This document shows, piece by piece, positions 24,606 to 34,601 of a stretch of 64,000 nucleotides of DNA (position 1 is the stretch's first letter; every line of letters begins with the position of its first letter). The notes under the pieces were generated by a model that saw only the letters and a list, made by a program, of their open reading frames with translations, had not been told where the DNA came from and searched no databases. The stretch is taken from NCBI RefSeq assembly GCF_003259335.1, contig NZ_QLLL01000010.1:62001-126000 (forward strand), written 5' to 3'. The translations under genes were made by a program, and so were the position numbers. The stretch is from Chitinophaga skermanii (GTDB lineage Bacteria; Bacteroidota; Bacteroidia; Chitinophagales; Chitinophagaceae).

Positions 24606-26576
24606 TTAGTTCACAAACCACCAACGGATACCCAGGCGGAACTGGAATTTATTGCCCGGGTAGAGCGGTCCGTTCATATTAGGATTCCAAATGAGGGCAT
24701 TGAGGTTTTCGCCACGTACAAATGCTGTGAAGGATTTCACGCGGAAGTTTACGAATGCTGCCACATCGGGTTTGTTAGAAATTTTCAAGGTGTCTTGGTA
24801 GATGAACTGGCCAAATAAAGGCGAGTAATCATCTGCATAGTAGGCTGTATTGTACTTGATTTCCAAGCCCGTAAACAGGTTCAAGTTCTTATATAATGTT
24901 CCATCATACCCAACCCGATGGCGCGTCCATATAGTTGGTAACTGTACCGGCGAGCTGCCATGGATTTGTTGGAAGGCCACTTCAGCCATCCAATTAAAGC
25001 TTTTCACTTTGAAATGCTTGTTCACATAAACCTGTAACACGTTGAATATGCCGTTTACTTGGGCACTGTGCTGGTAATCGCGGAAGTAAGTAAAGTTATT
25101 ATAGATGAAGTAATTCACATATAACGAGTACCGCAGTTTAGCGTTCGATGCCGCAAATTGTAACTGGGTAATGTTTTCTTTATTCAAGGAACTATTCAAC
25201 CAATACGCCTGGTTCACACTAAAGAACTGGTATACGTACGAAGGTGTTTGGTTCACGTTCTTCGCCATAATACTGATGTTCCCCAGCCGCTCGTTCAAGT
25301 ACCTACTCAACCTTCCACTTACATTATAATCGCCCCGGTTGGCGCCCAACAAGTAAAACTCGCCCATTGCCTGTAAATCCCACTTCTGGTTGCGGGTTTT
25401 ATTACGGTATTCACCATGCAACCTGAAATTATAGAACTGGGCAATGGCATCGGTCATTTTACCGTCGATATTATCTATCGTAGCCCCCACTTTCAAAAAG
25501 TGTCCAAGGTTACCTAGTTGAGGGAACGAGATCAAACTCACGTCGTTCGACATAATCTTCCATGTTTGCTTGGTACGCAAGGTATCGCCCGCTGCTGTAG
25601 AGGGTTTGAAACCGTAATGGTTGATGTAAAACGTGGTGTCTGGCGAAGCATCTTGGAATCCGTAAGTGTTTTGCGTATAGCTAAACGTATGCTGAATGCG
25701 GAACCTCGGTTGATAACGCCAATAATCTGTTGTATCGTTAATATGAATAGTATCGCCCTTGCCCCAATCGTAGCTATGTTGGTACAATATGCTGGCTTCT
25801 TGGTATTGCGATTTAGTAGGGATGGTACTGTTGAAGAAGGAACTGGACTGAATATTCGCGCCACCCAAGTTCGTTGGAATGGTACGGGTTTGCTTATAAT
25901 CCGGGTCGCTCAAGTAAGAGGTACTCACAATACCACCGTTTTCACCACCATTGATTTTATTCAAATAGTAGCTGAGGTTCGCGTTATAACGCTTGTTGGG
26001 CGTGTTATAGCGCGCGGTGAAGGTGTATGTATCGTGGTTGGTATTCTGGTTCCGGTAGTAGCCGGGTGCATTTACCTTTTGATAATCGAAGTAAAAGTTG
26101 AATTTCTCCGTCCTGTTCTGGGTATGCGAAAGGCCAATAACCTGCTCTTGCTTGCTACCAATTAGGTAAGTAAGCTCGGAGTATGGTCGGTTCGTATTGA
26201 AGAACTTGGCATCGCTATGGTCGTGACTATACACGTCATACGCATGGAAACCGGCGTCAAATCCACCTGTCATCCTCGGTGTAAAAAGGATGTTTTTCGC
26301 GGCATTTCCTAAGTTCCCGAGGGTATAATAGTTAGCGGGGATACCTAAGAATTTCTTTTGAAAATCGTTGATCGACGAGTCCAGTTTGAAATCAGTGGGT
26401 TCGCCGAGGTACTTGTATCGAAGTGTTAATGTATCTGGATCGTGCTGGTGTGATGTAGTATCGCGACGCATTCCCCCGCCACCACCGCCGCCGCTAATGC
26501 CGCGGGTGTTAAATTGGGCGTACGAAGAGAGTGCAAAGCAAGTCAAAAATCCTATGCAAAAGAATAAATGCCTCAT
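24606..26576 (-). CDS. Putative outer membrane porin (Porin_10 type)
   Basis: 656 residues with a signal peptide (about 1-20) and, just after it, an unusual run of seven glycines before a His/Asp linker. The remainder is beta-barrel-like with many aromatic-ended strands and closes on 'FQFRLGIRWWFVN', a typical barrel terminus ending in an aromatic and a small residue. This fits the Bacteroidota 'putative porin' family (PF14121). Located 22 bases downstream of the PNP gene, so probably co-transcribed with it. Confidence 0.8.
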   Translation of the reverse strand: MRHLFFCIGFLTCFALSSYAQFNTRGISGGGGGGGMRRDTTSHQHDPDTLTLRYKYLGEPTDFKLDSSINDFQKKFLGIPANYYTLGNLGNAAKNILFTPRMTGGFDAGFHAYDVYSHDHSDAKFFNTNRPYSELTYLIGSKQEQVIGLSHTQNRTEKFNFYFDYQKVNAPGYYRNQNTNHDTYTFTARYNTPNKRYNANLSYYLNKINGGENGGIVSTSYLSDPDYKQTRTIPTNLGGANIQSSSFFNSTIPTKSQYQEASILYQHSYDWGKGDTIHINDTTDYWRYQPRFRIQHTFSYTQNTYGFQDASPDTTFYINHYGFKPSTAAGDTLRTKQTWKIMSNDVSLISFPQLGNLGHFLKVGATIDNIDGKMTDAIAQFYNFRLHGEYRNKTRNQKWDLQAMGEFYLLGANRGDYNVSGRLSRYLNERLGNISIMAKNVNQTPSYVYQFFSVNQAYWLNSSLNKENITQLQFAASNAKLRYSLYVNYFIYNNFTYFRDYQHSAQVNGIFNVLQVYVNKHFKVKSFNWMAEVAFQQIHGSSPVQLPTIWTRHRVGYDGTLYKNLNLFTGLEIKYNTAYYADDYSPLFGQFIYQDTLKISNKPDVAAFVNFRVKSFTAFVRGENLNALIWNPNMNGPLYPGNKFQFRLGIRWWFVN

Positions 26577-26598
26577 TCGATTATGATGTACGATTGTA

Positions 26599-27420
26599 TT
26601 ATAGTTGTTGAATCAATTCGCTAAAAATCAATGTAAGCTTAGGTTCTGCCGCGTTTGCCGCCTCTAAAACTTCTTCATGCGTAATCACATTCTCTTCTTC
26701 ACGAATCCCGATATCGGTGATCACACTCATGGCAAACACCTTCATACCGCCGTGGATGGCAACAATTACTTCCGGCACGGTGCTCATACCTACGGCATCG
26801 CCCCCGATAATGTGCATGAATTTATACTCGGCACGGGTTTCGAAAGTAGGGCCTTGAACGCCCACATATACGCCGTTATGCACAAAAATATTGTTATCGG
26901 CAGCAATCTTTTGCGCTGCTTGTATCAAAGATTTGGCATATGGTTCACTCATATCCGGGAAACGTGGTCCGAGTGTATTATCGTTCTTTCCGCGTAATGG
27001 GTGTTCGGGTTGTAAGTTGATATGATCGGTGATGATCATCAAGTCGCCTACGGCGAAAGCTTGGTTCATACCACCGGCTGCATTCGATAATAACAAAGTT
27101 TCTACACCGAGTGCTTTCATTACCCTAATGGGGAAAGTAACGGCTTGCATAGAATGACCTTCATAGTAATGGAACCTACCCGCCATGGCAATTACTTGTT
27201 TGCCTTTTAGGGTACCGATGATAAGTTTGCCGCTGTGGCCTTCTACCGTAGCTGGTGGAAAGTGCGGAATATCATTATATGAAATAGCTGCTGTAGCTTG
27301 GATTTCGTTGGCTAAATTACCCAAACCGCTGCCTAACACAATACCTATCTTCGCTTCTATAGCGGCTTTGGACCGAATAAAGGCACAAGCCTCATCAATT
27401 TGTTGTAGTAAATTACTCAT
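26599..27420 (-). CDS. Purine-nucleoside phosphorylase
   Basis: Phosphorolysis of purine nucleosides in salvage. The 273 residues match the trimeric PNP/MTAP family: 'IGIVLGSGLGNLA' phosphate loop, 'GRFHYYEGH', 'LLLSNAAGGMNQAF', 'YVGVQGPTFET', and 'VGMSTVPEVIVAIH' with the purine-site region. The frame is open upstream to 27501, but the family start (MSNLLQQI) is the ATG at 27420. It lies first in a two-gene run with the porin. Confidence 0.92.
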   Translation of the reverse strand: MSNLLQQIDEACAFIRSKAAIEAKIGIVLGSGLGNLANEIQATAAISYNDIPHFPPATVEGHSGKLIIGTLKGKQVIAMAGRFHYYEGHSMQAVTFPIRVMKALGVETLLLSNAAGGMNQAFAVGDLMIITDHINLQPEHPLRGKNDNTLGPRFPDMSEPYAKSLIQAAQKIAADNNIFVHNGVYVGVQGPTFETRAEYKFMHIIGGDAVGMSTVPEVIVAIHGGMKVFAMSVITDIGIREEENVITHEEVLEAANAAEPKLTLIFSELIQQL

Positions 27421-27630
27421 AATTACGAATATTGAACGCTGACAGTATACGAAGATGCATCTTTTTTTTCTTCCACCCCATTCAGCAATTATGCCCGGCA
27501 AAGTTAATTGTATATAACATACCGCGCGGTTTAAATTAAAGGAACCGAATACATAATTTAATAATACGAGGAAACAACTACTCCTAGCGCCCCTTCACGC
27601 TCTTCACCCCAATTTTATAATATTAGTTAT

Positions 27631-27661
27631 TTGCATTTAGTCCATAAAGTCCTATTTTAGC
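27631..27661 (+). promoter_or_regulatory. Probable promoter of sucC
   Basis: TTG at 27631-27633, 19 bases, TATTTTAGC at 27653-27661: a one-mismatch form of TAnnTTTGC, 16 bases before the ATG. Confidence 0.45.
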
Positions 27662-27677
27662 GGCAAATTTTATTCCG

Positions 27678-28892
27678 ATGAACTTACACGAGTACCAGTC
27701 TAAGGAACTGTTGAAGAAATATAATGTACCAGTACAAGAAGGTATACCGGTAGATACTCCAGAGGCTGCGGCAGAAGCATACAAGCAACTGAAAGTGCAG
27801 TTTGGCAACGAATTCGCTGTTGTAAAAGCACAAATTCACGCTGGTGGCCGCGGTAAAGGTAAAATTAGGGGCACGGAACAACGCGGTGTTGCCGTTGGCA
27901 AAAACGCTGAAGATGTTAAAACCATTGCAGGCAATATCCTTGGCGGTACTTTGGTAACTATTCAAACTGGTGAAGCTGGTAAAGTAGTAAACAAAGTATT
28001 GGTAGCGCAAGACGTGTACTACCCTGGTCCTAACCCAATTAAAGAGTTCTATCTCTCTATCTTGTTAGACCGTGCCAAAGCACAAAACGTAATCATGTAC
28101 TCTACTGAAGGTGGTATGGACATTGAAGAAGTGGCCCATAACACACCTGATAAAATATTCAAAGTATGGGTTGCTCCAAACTTACCATTACAAGGTTACC
28201 AAGCGCGTAAAATCGCTTTCGACCTCGGTTTGTCTGGTGAAGCTCACAAAAACATGGTGAAATTCGTCACTAACTTGTACAATGCGTACGTTGGTTTGGA
28301 TGCAGCTATGTTGGAAATCAACCCGCTATTCAAAACTTCTGATGAGAAAATCATCGCGGTTGACTGTAAATTAAACTTGGATGACAACGCTTTAATGCGC
28401 CACCCAGATTTAGTTGCATTGCGCGACATCACAGAAGAAGATCCTACAGAAGTAGAAGCTGGTCAATTCAACCTTAACTACGTGAAATTAGATGGTAACG
28501 TAGGTTGTATGGTGAATGGTGCCGGTTTAGCTATGGCTACTATGGATATGATCAAATTGAGCGGTGGTGAGCCTGCGAACTTCTTGGACGTAGGTGGTAC
28601 TGCTAACGCACAAACTGTAGAAGCAGGTTTCCGCATCATCTTGAAAGATCCTAAAGTAAAAGCAATTTTGATCAACATCTTCGGTGGTATCGTTCGTTGC
28701 GACCGTGTTGCGCAAGGTGTAATCGATGCTTATAACTCTATCGGCGACATTAAAGTACCTATCATCGTTCGTTTGCAAGGTACTAACGCTGCTGAAGCGA
28801 AAGCATTGATTGAAAACAGTGGCTTGAAAGTACAATCAGCAATCTTGTTAAGTGAAGCAGCTGAATTGGTACAGAAAGCAGTTTCTGCATAA
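27678..28892 (+). CDS. sucC: Succinyl-CoA synthetase (ADP-forming) subunit beta
   Basis: TCA-cycle enzyme, beta chain that carries the nucleotide and succinate sites. The 404 residues show an ATP-grasp domain (about 1-240, 'MNLHEYQSKELLKKYNVP', 'KAQIHAGGRGK', 'LEINPL') and a CoA-ligase-like domain (about 245-400, 'MVNGAGLAMATMDMI', 'NIFGGIVRCD'). The alpha subunit gene is not adjacent and must lie elsewhere. Strong terminator after the gene. Confidence 0.96.
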   Translation: MNLHEYQSKELLKKYNVPVQEGIPVDTPEAAAEAYKQLKVQFGNEFAVVKAQIHAGGRGKGKIRGTEQRGVAVGKNAEDVKTIAGNILGGTLVTIQTGEAGKVVNKVLVAQDVYYPGPNPIKEFYLSILLDRAKAQNVIMYSTEGGMDIEEVAHNTPDKIFKVWVAPNLPLQGYQARKIAFDLGLSGEAHKNMVKFVTNLYNAYVGLDAAMLEINPLFKTSDEKIIAVDCKLNLDDNALMRHPDLVALRDITEEDPTEVEAGQFNLNYVKLDGNVGCMVNGAGLAMATMDMIKLSGGEPANFLDVGGTANAQTVEAGFRIILKDPKVKAILINIFGGIVRCDRVAQGVIDAYNSIGDIKVPIIVRLQGTNAAEAKALIENSGLKVQSAILLSEAAELVQKAVSA

Positions 28893-28916
28893 TCAATATT
28901 TTTTCCAATATTTGGG

Positions 28917-28949
28917 TCCCTCTCCATGCCTTGGAGAGGGATTTTTTTT
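28917..28949 (+). terminator. Terminator of sucC
   Basis: TCCCTCTCC/GGAGAGGGA with a 7-base loop and eight T residues. Confidence 0.9.
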
Positions 28950-29100
28950 GCACTCATCACTTATTTCCGCAATTCCACAATTATTTCCCCCACCGCTTCG
29001 TTTTAACTCGTAATTTCGTAGAACATCCTTCCTTATATATGTCTTCCTCGGGCGAATGTTCGTATTATTTCGTCGCACCTTTATCTATTGAATTATATAT

Positions 29101-30114
29101 ATGCAAAGCATCCGTAACTTTTTCCTTTTATGCAGTGGCGCTTATGTGCCCTTACTCAAACGCGCCCCATCCGAAATGAATAAATACGCCGGTATTGGCG
29201 GAACAATATTTTTCACGGGTTTATTAGCAGCTTTATCAGGCGGCTTTGCCTTGTGGACCGTTTTCAGGGAACCTTGGGCGGCTGTGCTGTTTGGGTTAGC
29301 CTGGGGTTTGATGATCTTTAACTTAGACCGTTACATTGTGGCTTCTATGAAGAAACGGGATAATACGTGGGCCGAAATTAGGATGGCTATTCCCCGTATT
29401 ATATTGGCTATTCTCATTGCAACTGTCATTTCTAAACCCTTGGAATTGCAAATCTTCAATAAAGAGATCAAGGCCGAATTGATCATCATGGAACAAGAAA
29501 AACTCAAAACACAGGAAGACAAAGTGAAATTGAGGTTCCAAGGTCGCATCGATTCGTTGCAAGTTCAAGTAGGCAAGTTAAAAGCCGAATTACAAGAAAG
29601 AACTACCCACCGTGATAGCCTTCTCTTACTTGCTCAACAAGAAGCCGATGGTACAGGGGGCTCCAGGGTGAAAAACCTCGGTCCTATCTACAAAGCTAAA
29701 AAAGCCGATGCCGACAGTGCTACTGCCTCTTTAAAGTTATTAAGCGATCGTAACACTAAGCTTATCGATACCTTAGAGAAAGAAATCGCCATGGGTCAAA
29801 CCAAAATCGATTCTACCATCAACAACCTCCAACGCGAAAGCATGGACGGTTTCGCCAATAGGCTAGATGCTTTAGGGAAGTTAACGGAAGCTAGTACGCC
29901 TATGTGGTTCGCGAACTGGTTCATTATCTTATTATTTATTGCGCTAGAAACAGCCCCTGTGTTTGTGAAGCTAATTTCGCCACGTGGCCCGTACGATGAT
30001 CTATTAGAACAGCATGAATACAGTTTCATTATTCACAAAGATGAACGTAAAACAAGGCTGAAACGGGATAGTGATCGTCGATTAGAAAAAGACGAGAAAG
30101 ATTATAAAGGATAA
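29101..30114 (+). CDS. DUF4407 membrane protein
   Basis: 337 residues. Two or three hydrophobic helices at about 30-120 (including 'FGLAWGLMIFNLDRYIVASMKK', a hallmark of DUF4407), then a long coiled coil of about 130-250 with heptad-like Leu/Lys/Glu content, one more helix at about 275-300, and a charged tail. The function of the family is unknown; it is widespread in Bacteroidota. Single gene followed by a terminator. Confidence 0.85.
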   Translation: MQSIRNFFLLCSGAYVPLLKRAPSEMNKYAGIGGTIFFTGLLAALSGGFALWTVFREPWAAVLFGLAWGLMIFNLDRYIVASMKKRDNTWAEIRMAIPRIILAILIATVISKPLELQIFNKEIKAELIIMEQEKLKTQEDKVKLRFQGRIDSLQVQVGKLKAELQERTTHRDSLLLLAQQEADGTGGSRVKNLGPIYKAKKADADSATASLKLLSDRNTKLIDTLEKEIAMGQTKIDSTINNLQRESMDGFANRLDALGKLTEASTPMWFANWFIILLFIALETAPVFVKLISPRGPYDDLLEQHEYSFIIHKDERKTRLKRDSDRRLEKDEKDYKG

Positions 30115-30118
30115 TATT

Positions 30119-30145
30119 AAAACGGGGCTTATATGCCCCGTTTTT
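30119..30145 (+). terminator. Terminator of the DUF4407 gene
   Basis: AAAACGGGGC/GCCCCGTTTTT with a 6-base loop. Confidence 0.9.
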
Positions 30146-30195
30146 GTTGCTTACATCTCCGCAATTTTATAGTTTTATGTAAACCCTGGCTCTTT

Positions 30196-31332
30196 ATGTC
30201 AACCAACAAAATCTACTTATTCGTATTATTCTGTTGTTGTACCAGTACGCTTTTTGCACAAAGCTTAACAATACCTTCCAAAATACTGCAAGAACAACGG
30301 CATATTTGGGTGCACCTTCCTCCCGGTTACAACGAGCAAACAAGCACGTGTTATCCCGTTATCTATGTGTTAGATGGGAATGTGCATTATAAGTACGTAG
30401 CTGAAGCGGTGGATTACTTAGCCTCTTATGATGTAAACCGTATGCCACGGGCCATTGTAGTAGGTATTGAACATGAAGACCGTGGTAAGGATTTAAACTT
30501 ACAACATGCACAGTTGCCCAATGGGACGCAGGATAGCGCTATTAGGAAAGATATGGGGGCCCCGTTATTCACACAATTCCTCCAACAAGAATTAGTTCCT
30601 TACATAGACCAACATTATAGAACTGCTCAATACCGCGTTTTAATAGGTCATTCTTTAGCTGGTTTATTTGCGCTATACACAAAGCTCAATGCACCCCAAT
30701 TATTCAATTATACCATTCTAATTAGCCCAGCTTTAGGTGGTATCAATTCACAACTAACGAACGAATTCGATCGCTTCCTTCAACACACAAATACTCCCGG
30801 TAAATACTTTATTAGTATTGGTGATGAAGATACGATCCAAGTAAAAAGGATCGTACACATATTAACAATTCATAACAAATCGCTCGTACAATTTGTGTAT
30901 AAAAAGTATGATGATGAAAACCATTTCTCTGTGCCATACAAAAGTGTATTTGACGCGTTGAAGTTTGGCTTCTCTCTTTGGTTTTTAGATAATTATAGTG
31001 ATGAAATAGTAAGCTGGTCGATGATAGAACAACGATACGCGAAATTGTCTGCTGAATTTGGTTGCGCCTTCATTCCGAATGAAGACTTTCTCAATAATAT
31101 GGGCTATAAACAATTGCGAGCTCGAAATGTAAAAGAAGCCATATTAATCTTTCAAAAGAATGTCTCATTTTACCCGAACAGCGCAAATGTATATGATAGT
31201 TTAGGCGAAGCATATTTGAAGAATGGCGACACGAAACTTGCTATACAATCGTATGAAAAAGCAGTAGCCCTTGATCCTTCCAATGAAAATGCGAAAGTAG
31301 TTTTAACAAAACTAAAACAGTCGCAACAATGA
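30196..31332 (+). CDS. Secreted esterase (esterase D-like) with C-terminal TPR
   Basis: 378 residues: signal peptide (about 1-22, 'TLFAQ'), an alpha/beta-hydrolase domain of the Esterase (PF00756) family with the nucleophile S153 in 'IGHSLAG' and the expected 'HPVIYVLDG'-like strand in front, then tetratricopeptide-like repeats (about 290-370, ending 'SYEKAVALDPSNENAKVV'). Relatives include ferri-siderophore esterases such as IroE and carbohydrate esterases; the substrate is unclear. An open frame from 30133 overlaps the upstream terminator, so the ATG at 30196, which starts a signal peptide, is used. Confidence 0.85.
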   Translation: MSTNKIYLFVLFCCCTSTLFAQSLTIPSKILQEQRHIWVHLPPGYNEQTSTCYPVIYVLDGNVHYKYVAEAVDYLASYDVNRMPRAIVVGIEHEDRGKDLNLQHAQLPNGTQDSAIRKDMGAPLFTQFLQQELVPYIDQHYRTAQYRVLIGHSLAGLFALYTKLNAPQLFNYTILISPALGGINSQLTNEFDRFLQHTNTPGKYFISIGDEDTIQVKRIVHILTIHNKSLVQFVYKKYDDENHFSVPYKSVFDALKFGFSLWFLDNYSDEIVSWSMIEQRYAKLSAEFGCAFIPNEDFLNNMGYKQLRARNVKEAILIFQKNVSFYPNSANVYDSLGEAYLKNGDTKLAIQSYEKAVALDPSNENAKVVLTKLKQSQQ

Positions 31333-31392
31333 TGTAAGAAACGGCGCTTATGGAATCTACAATTTTCACGCATCCTATGAAAAAAGAAACAT

Positions 31393-33282
31393 ATGATGCG
31401 TGCCATACTTATATTCTCCTCTATCATATGCATGCACTTTAATAGTGATGCGCAGCAGAAAAATAAAATCCCCGTTACGTCGAAAATCGATCATGTAACC
31501 GTTTACTTACAAGGCGCACAAATTACGCGCTCTGCTTCCGCCAATATTCCACAAGGTGCAAGTACACTGGTTTTTAGTAACATATCTCCCGAAATTGACG
31601 AGAAAAGTATTCAAGTAGCCGGTGAAGGAAAATTCACTATTCTTTCCGTTGCCCGTGAAAGAAATGCATTGATTGCACCCGCACAAAGAGAAGAATTGGA
31701 ACAACTAGAAACTTCACTAGAAAGCTTGCGGGAAAGAATTGAACGCGAACAATATTTGCTTCAAATATATGATAGTGAAGAAAAGATTTTAACCGCCAAT
31801 CAAAGTGTAGGCGGTACGCAGAATGGCTCGAAACCGCTCGACTTGAAAGAGATGTTAGACTTCCAACGCACACGCAAAACAGAATTGATCGATAAAAAAG
31901 TAGCGACTAATAAACTCATTAAAAAACTACAAGCCGATCAATACAAAATAAGTCTTCAAATAAATACGCTTAAAACAAATGCCAATAGCACCAATGACTT
32001 ACTGGTAAACATTCAAACCGACAAGCCTCTGAATGGGAAATTAATGCTCCAATACTATGTGAAGAATGCGAGCTGGCATCCCACGTACGATATCCGTGTA
32101 GAAAATATCGCCAAGCCCATGAACATCAACTTCCGAGCAAACGTATACCAACGCAGCGGCGAAGATTGGAACAATGTGAAGCTTAGCTTATCTACCGGGA
32201 ACCCCGATGAGAAGAATACTAAGCCCGAACTTACACCTTGGTATGCTAACCTGTACAATAACCAAACAGAACTGAACTACGCACGTTTACAAACAAAACC
32301 TACCGACAATAGGTTTACCGGCCGTGTGATCGATGAGAATGGACAACCTATTATAGGTGCTACTTTACAAGTAACTGGTCGAACCATTGGGGTTGTAACG
32401 GATCAAGAAGGGAAATACGCCATTCAGATGCCCGGCAATAACAGGGAAGTAACGGTTACTTCAATAGGTTATGATCAAAAGCAAATACGCTTAATTAGCA
32501 ATAATCAAAATATTCAACTGGCTACATCTTCACAACTATTGCAGGAAGTTGTTGTTACAGGTTATAGTTCAGAAAGCGATTTTGCGGGCCGTGTAGCAGG
32601 CGTACAAGCTGAAGCCAAAGCGAAAAAATCTTTTGCCGCCCCCGTACCGGTGGACATGACAGAAAGTTATAAACCTACAACTGTTACATTCGATATTTTA
32701 CTACCATATACGATTGCCTCTAATAACGCCCCCATCATTGTTAATATCAAGCAAACAGAGGCTCCTACGATTTACAATTATGTAGCTATTCCTAAACTGG
32801 AAAAAAGTGCTTACTTAATCGCCGGTATTACCGATTGGGAAAGCTTAAACCTCATGGAAGGCGAAGCCAACATCTATTTTGAAGATACCTACCTCGGTAA
32901 ATCATTACTCGACTTTTCGAATGCTGGAGATACGTTAATGATTTCACTCGGCAAAGACAAAAACATTCTTGTCAACCGCACACTCGAAAAAGATTACTCG
33001 AAAAAACAATTGATCGGCAACTATAAAACAGCATATAAAAACTGGTACATCACAGTACGTAACAACCGCCAGCAGCCAATTAACCTCACCTTGTACGATC
33101 AACTACCCATACCACTCTCTCGCGAGGTGGAATTGTTAAAAACCAACACAGATGGCGGTAACGTGGATGACGTAACGAAAGAAGTGAGTTGGAAACTAAC
33201 AATTGCACCCGGTAAAGAAGAATCCCGCCGCTTCGAATACGGCGTAAAATTCCCGAAAGACAAATTGCTCAATTTTCAATAA
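31393..33282 (+). CDS. MuiA-like DUF4140/DUF4139 protein with an inserted carboxypeptidase-regulatory domain
   Basis: 629 residues: signal peptide (about 1-20, 'SDAQ'), DUF4140 (about 28-130, 'VTVYLQGAQITRSA'), a coiled segment, and a DUF4139 domain (about 200-625, 'WHPTYDIRV' and a 'FEYGVKFPKD' end). Inside DUF4139, at about 307-420, lies a complete CarboxypepD_reg-like domain ('GRVIDENGQPIIGATL', 'GVVTDQEGKYAI') followed by 'LQEVVVTGY', the sequence that precedes the plug in SusC-type TonB receptors. This makes the protein about 110 residues longer than a plain family member. The role is unknown; 'mucoidy inhibitor' is only a family name. Confidence 0.8.
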   Translation: MMRAILIFSSIICMHFNSDAQQKNKIPVTSKIDHVTVYLQGAQITRSASANIPQGASTLVFSNISPEIDEKSIQVAGEGKFTILSVARERNALIAPAQREELEQLETSLESLRERIEREQYLLQIYDSEEKILTANQSVGGTQNGSKPLDLKEMLDFQRTRKTELIDKKVATNKLIKKLQADQYKISLQINTLKTNANSTNDLLVNIQTDKPLNGKLMLQYYVKNASWHPTYDIRVENIAKPMNINFRANVYQRSGEDWNNVKLSLSTGNPDEKNTKPELTPWYANLYNNQTELNYARLQTKPTDNRFTGRVIDENGQPIIGATLQVTGRTIGVVTDQEGKYAIQMPGNNREVTVTSIGYDQKQIRLISNNQNIQLATSSQLLQEVVVTGYSSESDFAGRVAGVQAEAKAKKSFAAPVPVDMTESYKPTTVTFDILLPYTIASNNAPIIVNIKQTEAPTIYNYVAIPKLEKSAYLIAGITDWESLNLMEGEANIYFEDTYLGKSLLDFSNAGDTLMISLGKDKNILVNRTLEKDYSKKQLIGNYKTAYKNWYITVRNNRQQPINLTLYDQLPIPLSREVELLKTNTDGGNVDDVTKEVSWKLTIAPGKEESRRFEYGVKFPKDKLLNFQ

Positions 33283-33310
33283 TAGGGTTGTTTATATATG
33301 AATGGAAAAG

Positions 33311-33348
33311 AACGGTTCCTGCTATGTGGGAACCGTTTCTTATTTTGA
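33311..33348 (+). terminator. Terminator of the MuiA-like gene
   Basis: AACGGTTCC/GGAACCGTT with a 9-base loop and a T-rich tail. Confidence 0.8.
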
Positions 33349-33421
33349 TAATATTTGCACCGATCTTAATACTATTTGTACTTCCCATGTTTCATTGCGC
33401 CTGAATCCATATTTTTGCCAG

Positions 33422-34354
33422 ATGATGAAAAAGCAATTGTTATTGGTGGTGAGCGCATTGAGCCTTTCGCTCGCAACTTTCGCGCAAGATTATTTGCCTT
33501 CGGCAGAGCGTATTCAGAAAACTGTGAACTACTTAGCGGCAGATAAGCTTCAAGGTCGTGGCACAGGCACAAAGGGCGGAAAGAAAGCGTCGGAATTTGT
33601 GAAGAAACAATTCAAAGCCCTAGGCCTTCAACCAGGTAACGGCAACACTTATTTCCAAGATTTTAAGTTCGATAAGAAAACACATACTAACTTGCCGAGC
33701 CGTAACGTAATTGCATATCTCGACAACCATGCAGCTAATACTATTATCATTGGCGCCCATTACGATCACCTAGGTAAAGGTGAATTGTTTGATGGCAGAT
33801 ATCCGAACGAGATACATAATGGTGCCGATGACAATGCTTCTGGTGTAGCGGGTTTATTAGAATTAGCACGTTATTACAAACAAAACAATATCACCGAGCA
33901 ATTCAACTTCCTCTTTATTGCTTTTGGTGGTGAAGAATTGGGATTACACGGCTCTAAATACTTTACGGAAAATCCTACCATCGCATTAAATACAGTGAGC
34001 TTCATGCTTAACATGGATATGATCGGTCGTTACAACCCTGAACGCGGCATTGGTATTGGCGGGTATGCTACAGCTTTGGAATGGCCAGCCATTTTTAAAG
34101 ATGTTCAGCAAGATGGGATTAAATATTTCACCGATGGTAGCGGTAAAGGCGCTAGCGATCATCATAACTTCTACATGAAAAACATCCCTGTTATGTTTCT
34201 TCACACTGGCGGCCACGACGATTACCATAAGCCAACCGATGATGCTCCTAAATTACAAGCTACATCGGAAGCGGGTATTCTCAACCTAGCCATTTCATTG
34301 ATGAACAAAGCAATGGCATACCCTAAATTAACGTTCACCTCTTCTGAGAAATAA
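33422..34354 (+). CDS. Secreted M28-family zinc aminopeptidase
   Basis: 310 residues with a signal peptide (about 1-20, 'ATFAQ'). The zinc ligands of family M28 are present: His in 'IIGAHYDHLG', Asp in 'GADDNASG', the catalytic Glu pair in 'GGEELGLHGS', Asp in 'NMDMIGR', and His in the final 'MFLHTGGHDDYH'. Acts on peptides outside the cytoplasm. The frame extends upstream to 33302 across the terminator, so the start is taken at 33422 (the next codon is also ATG). Confidence 0.9.
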   Translation: MMKKQLLLVVSALSLSLATFAQDYLPSAERIQKTVNYLAADKLQGRGTGTKGGKKASEFVKKQFKALGLQPGNGNTYFQDFKFDKKTHTNLPSRNVIAYLDNHAANTIIIGAHYDHLGKGELFDGRYPNEIHNGADDNASGVAGLLELARYYKQNNITEQFNFLFIAFGGEELGLHGSKYFTENPTIALNTVSFMLNMDMIGRYNPERGIGIGGYATALEWPAIFKDVQQDGIKYFTDGSGKGASDHHNFYMKNIPVMFLHTGGHDDYHKPTDDAPKLQATSEAGILNLAISLMNKAMAYPKLTFTSSEK

Positions 34355-34376
34355 AATTTAATCTCTCTATATAATT

Positions 34377-34417
34377 AAAAAACGTCCGTGGCTTAAAGTG
34401 CTGCGGACGTTTTTTTT
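34377..34417 (+). terminator. Terminator of the M28 peptidase gene
   Basis: AAAAAACGTCCG/CGGACGTTTTTTTT with a 15-base loop. Confidence 0.88.
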
Positions 34418-34601
34418 GCGCTGGTTTATCGGCGAATCCTTACTATTAAACATCCTTGCGTCGCACTCCTCAGCTTGGGAATTGGCAAGGAACTGAAATA
34501 AAAAATGCCTTAACTTTAAACAAGACCGCTATCTGGTATGTAGATTGTATATTTCACATTGTTTAACGCTACGAAAACCTAATTAATCAGCCGATTTCGA
34601 T

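Noticed and set aside
34456..34466. TTGCGTCGCAC shared with 60064-60074
   Set aside because: Only 11 bases match and the flanks differ; too short for a repeat claim.
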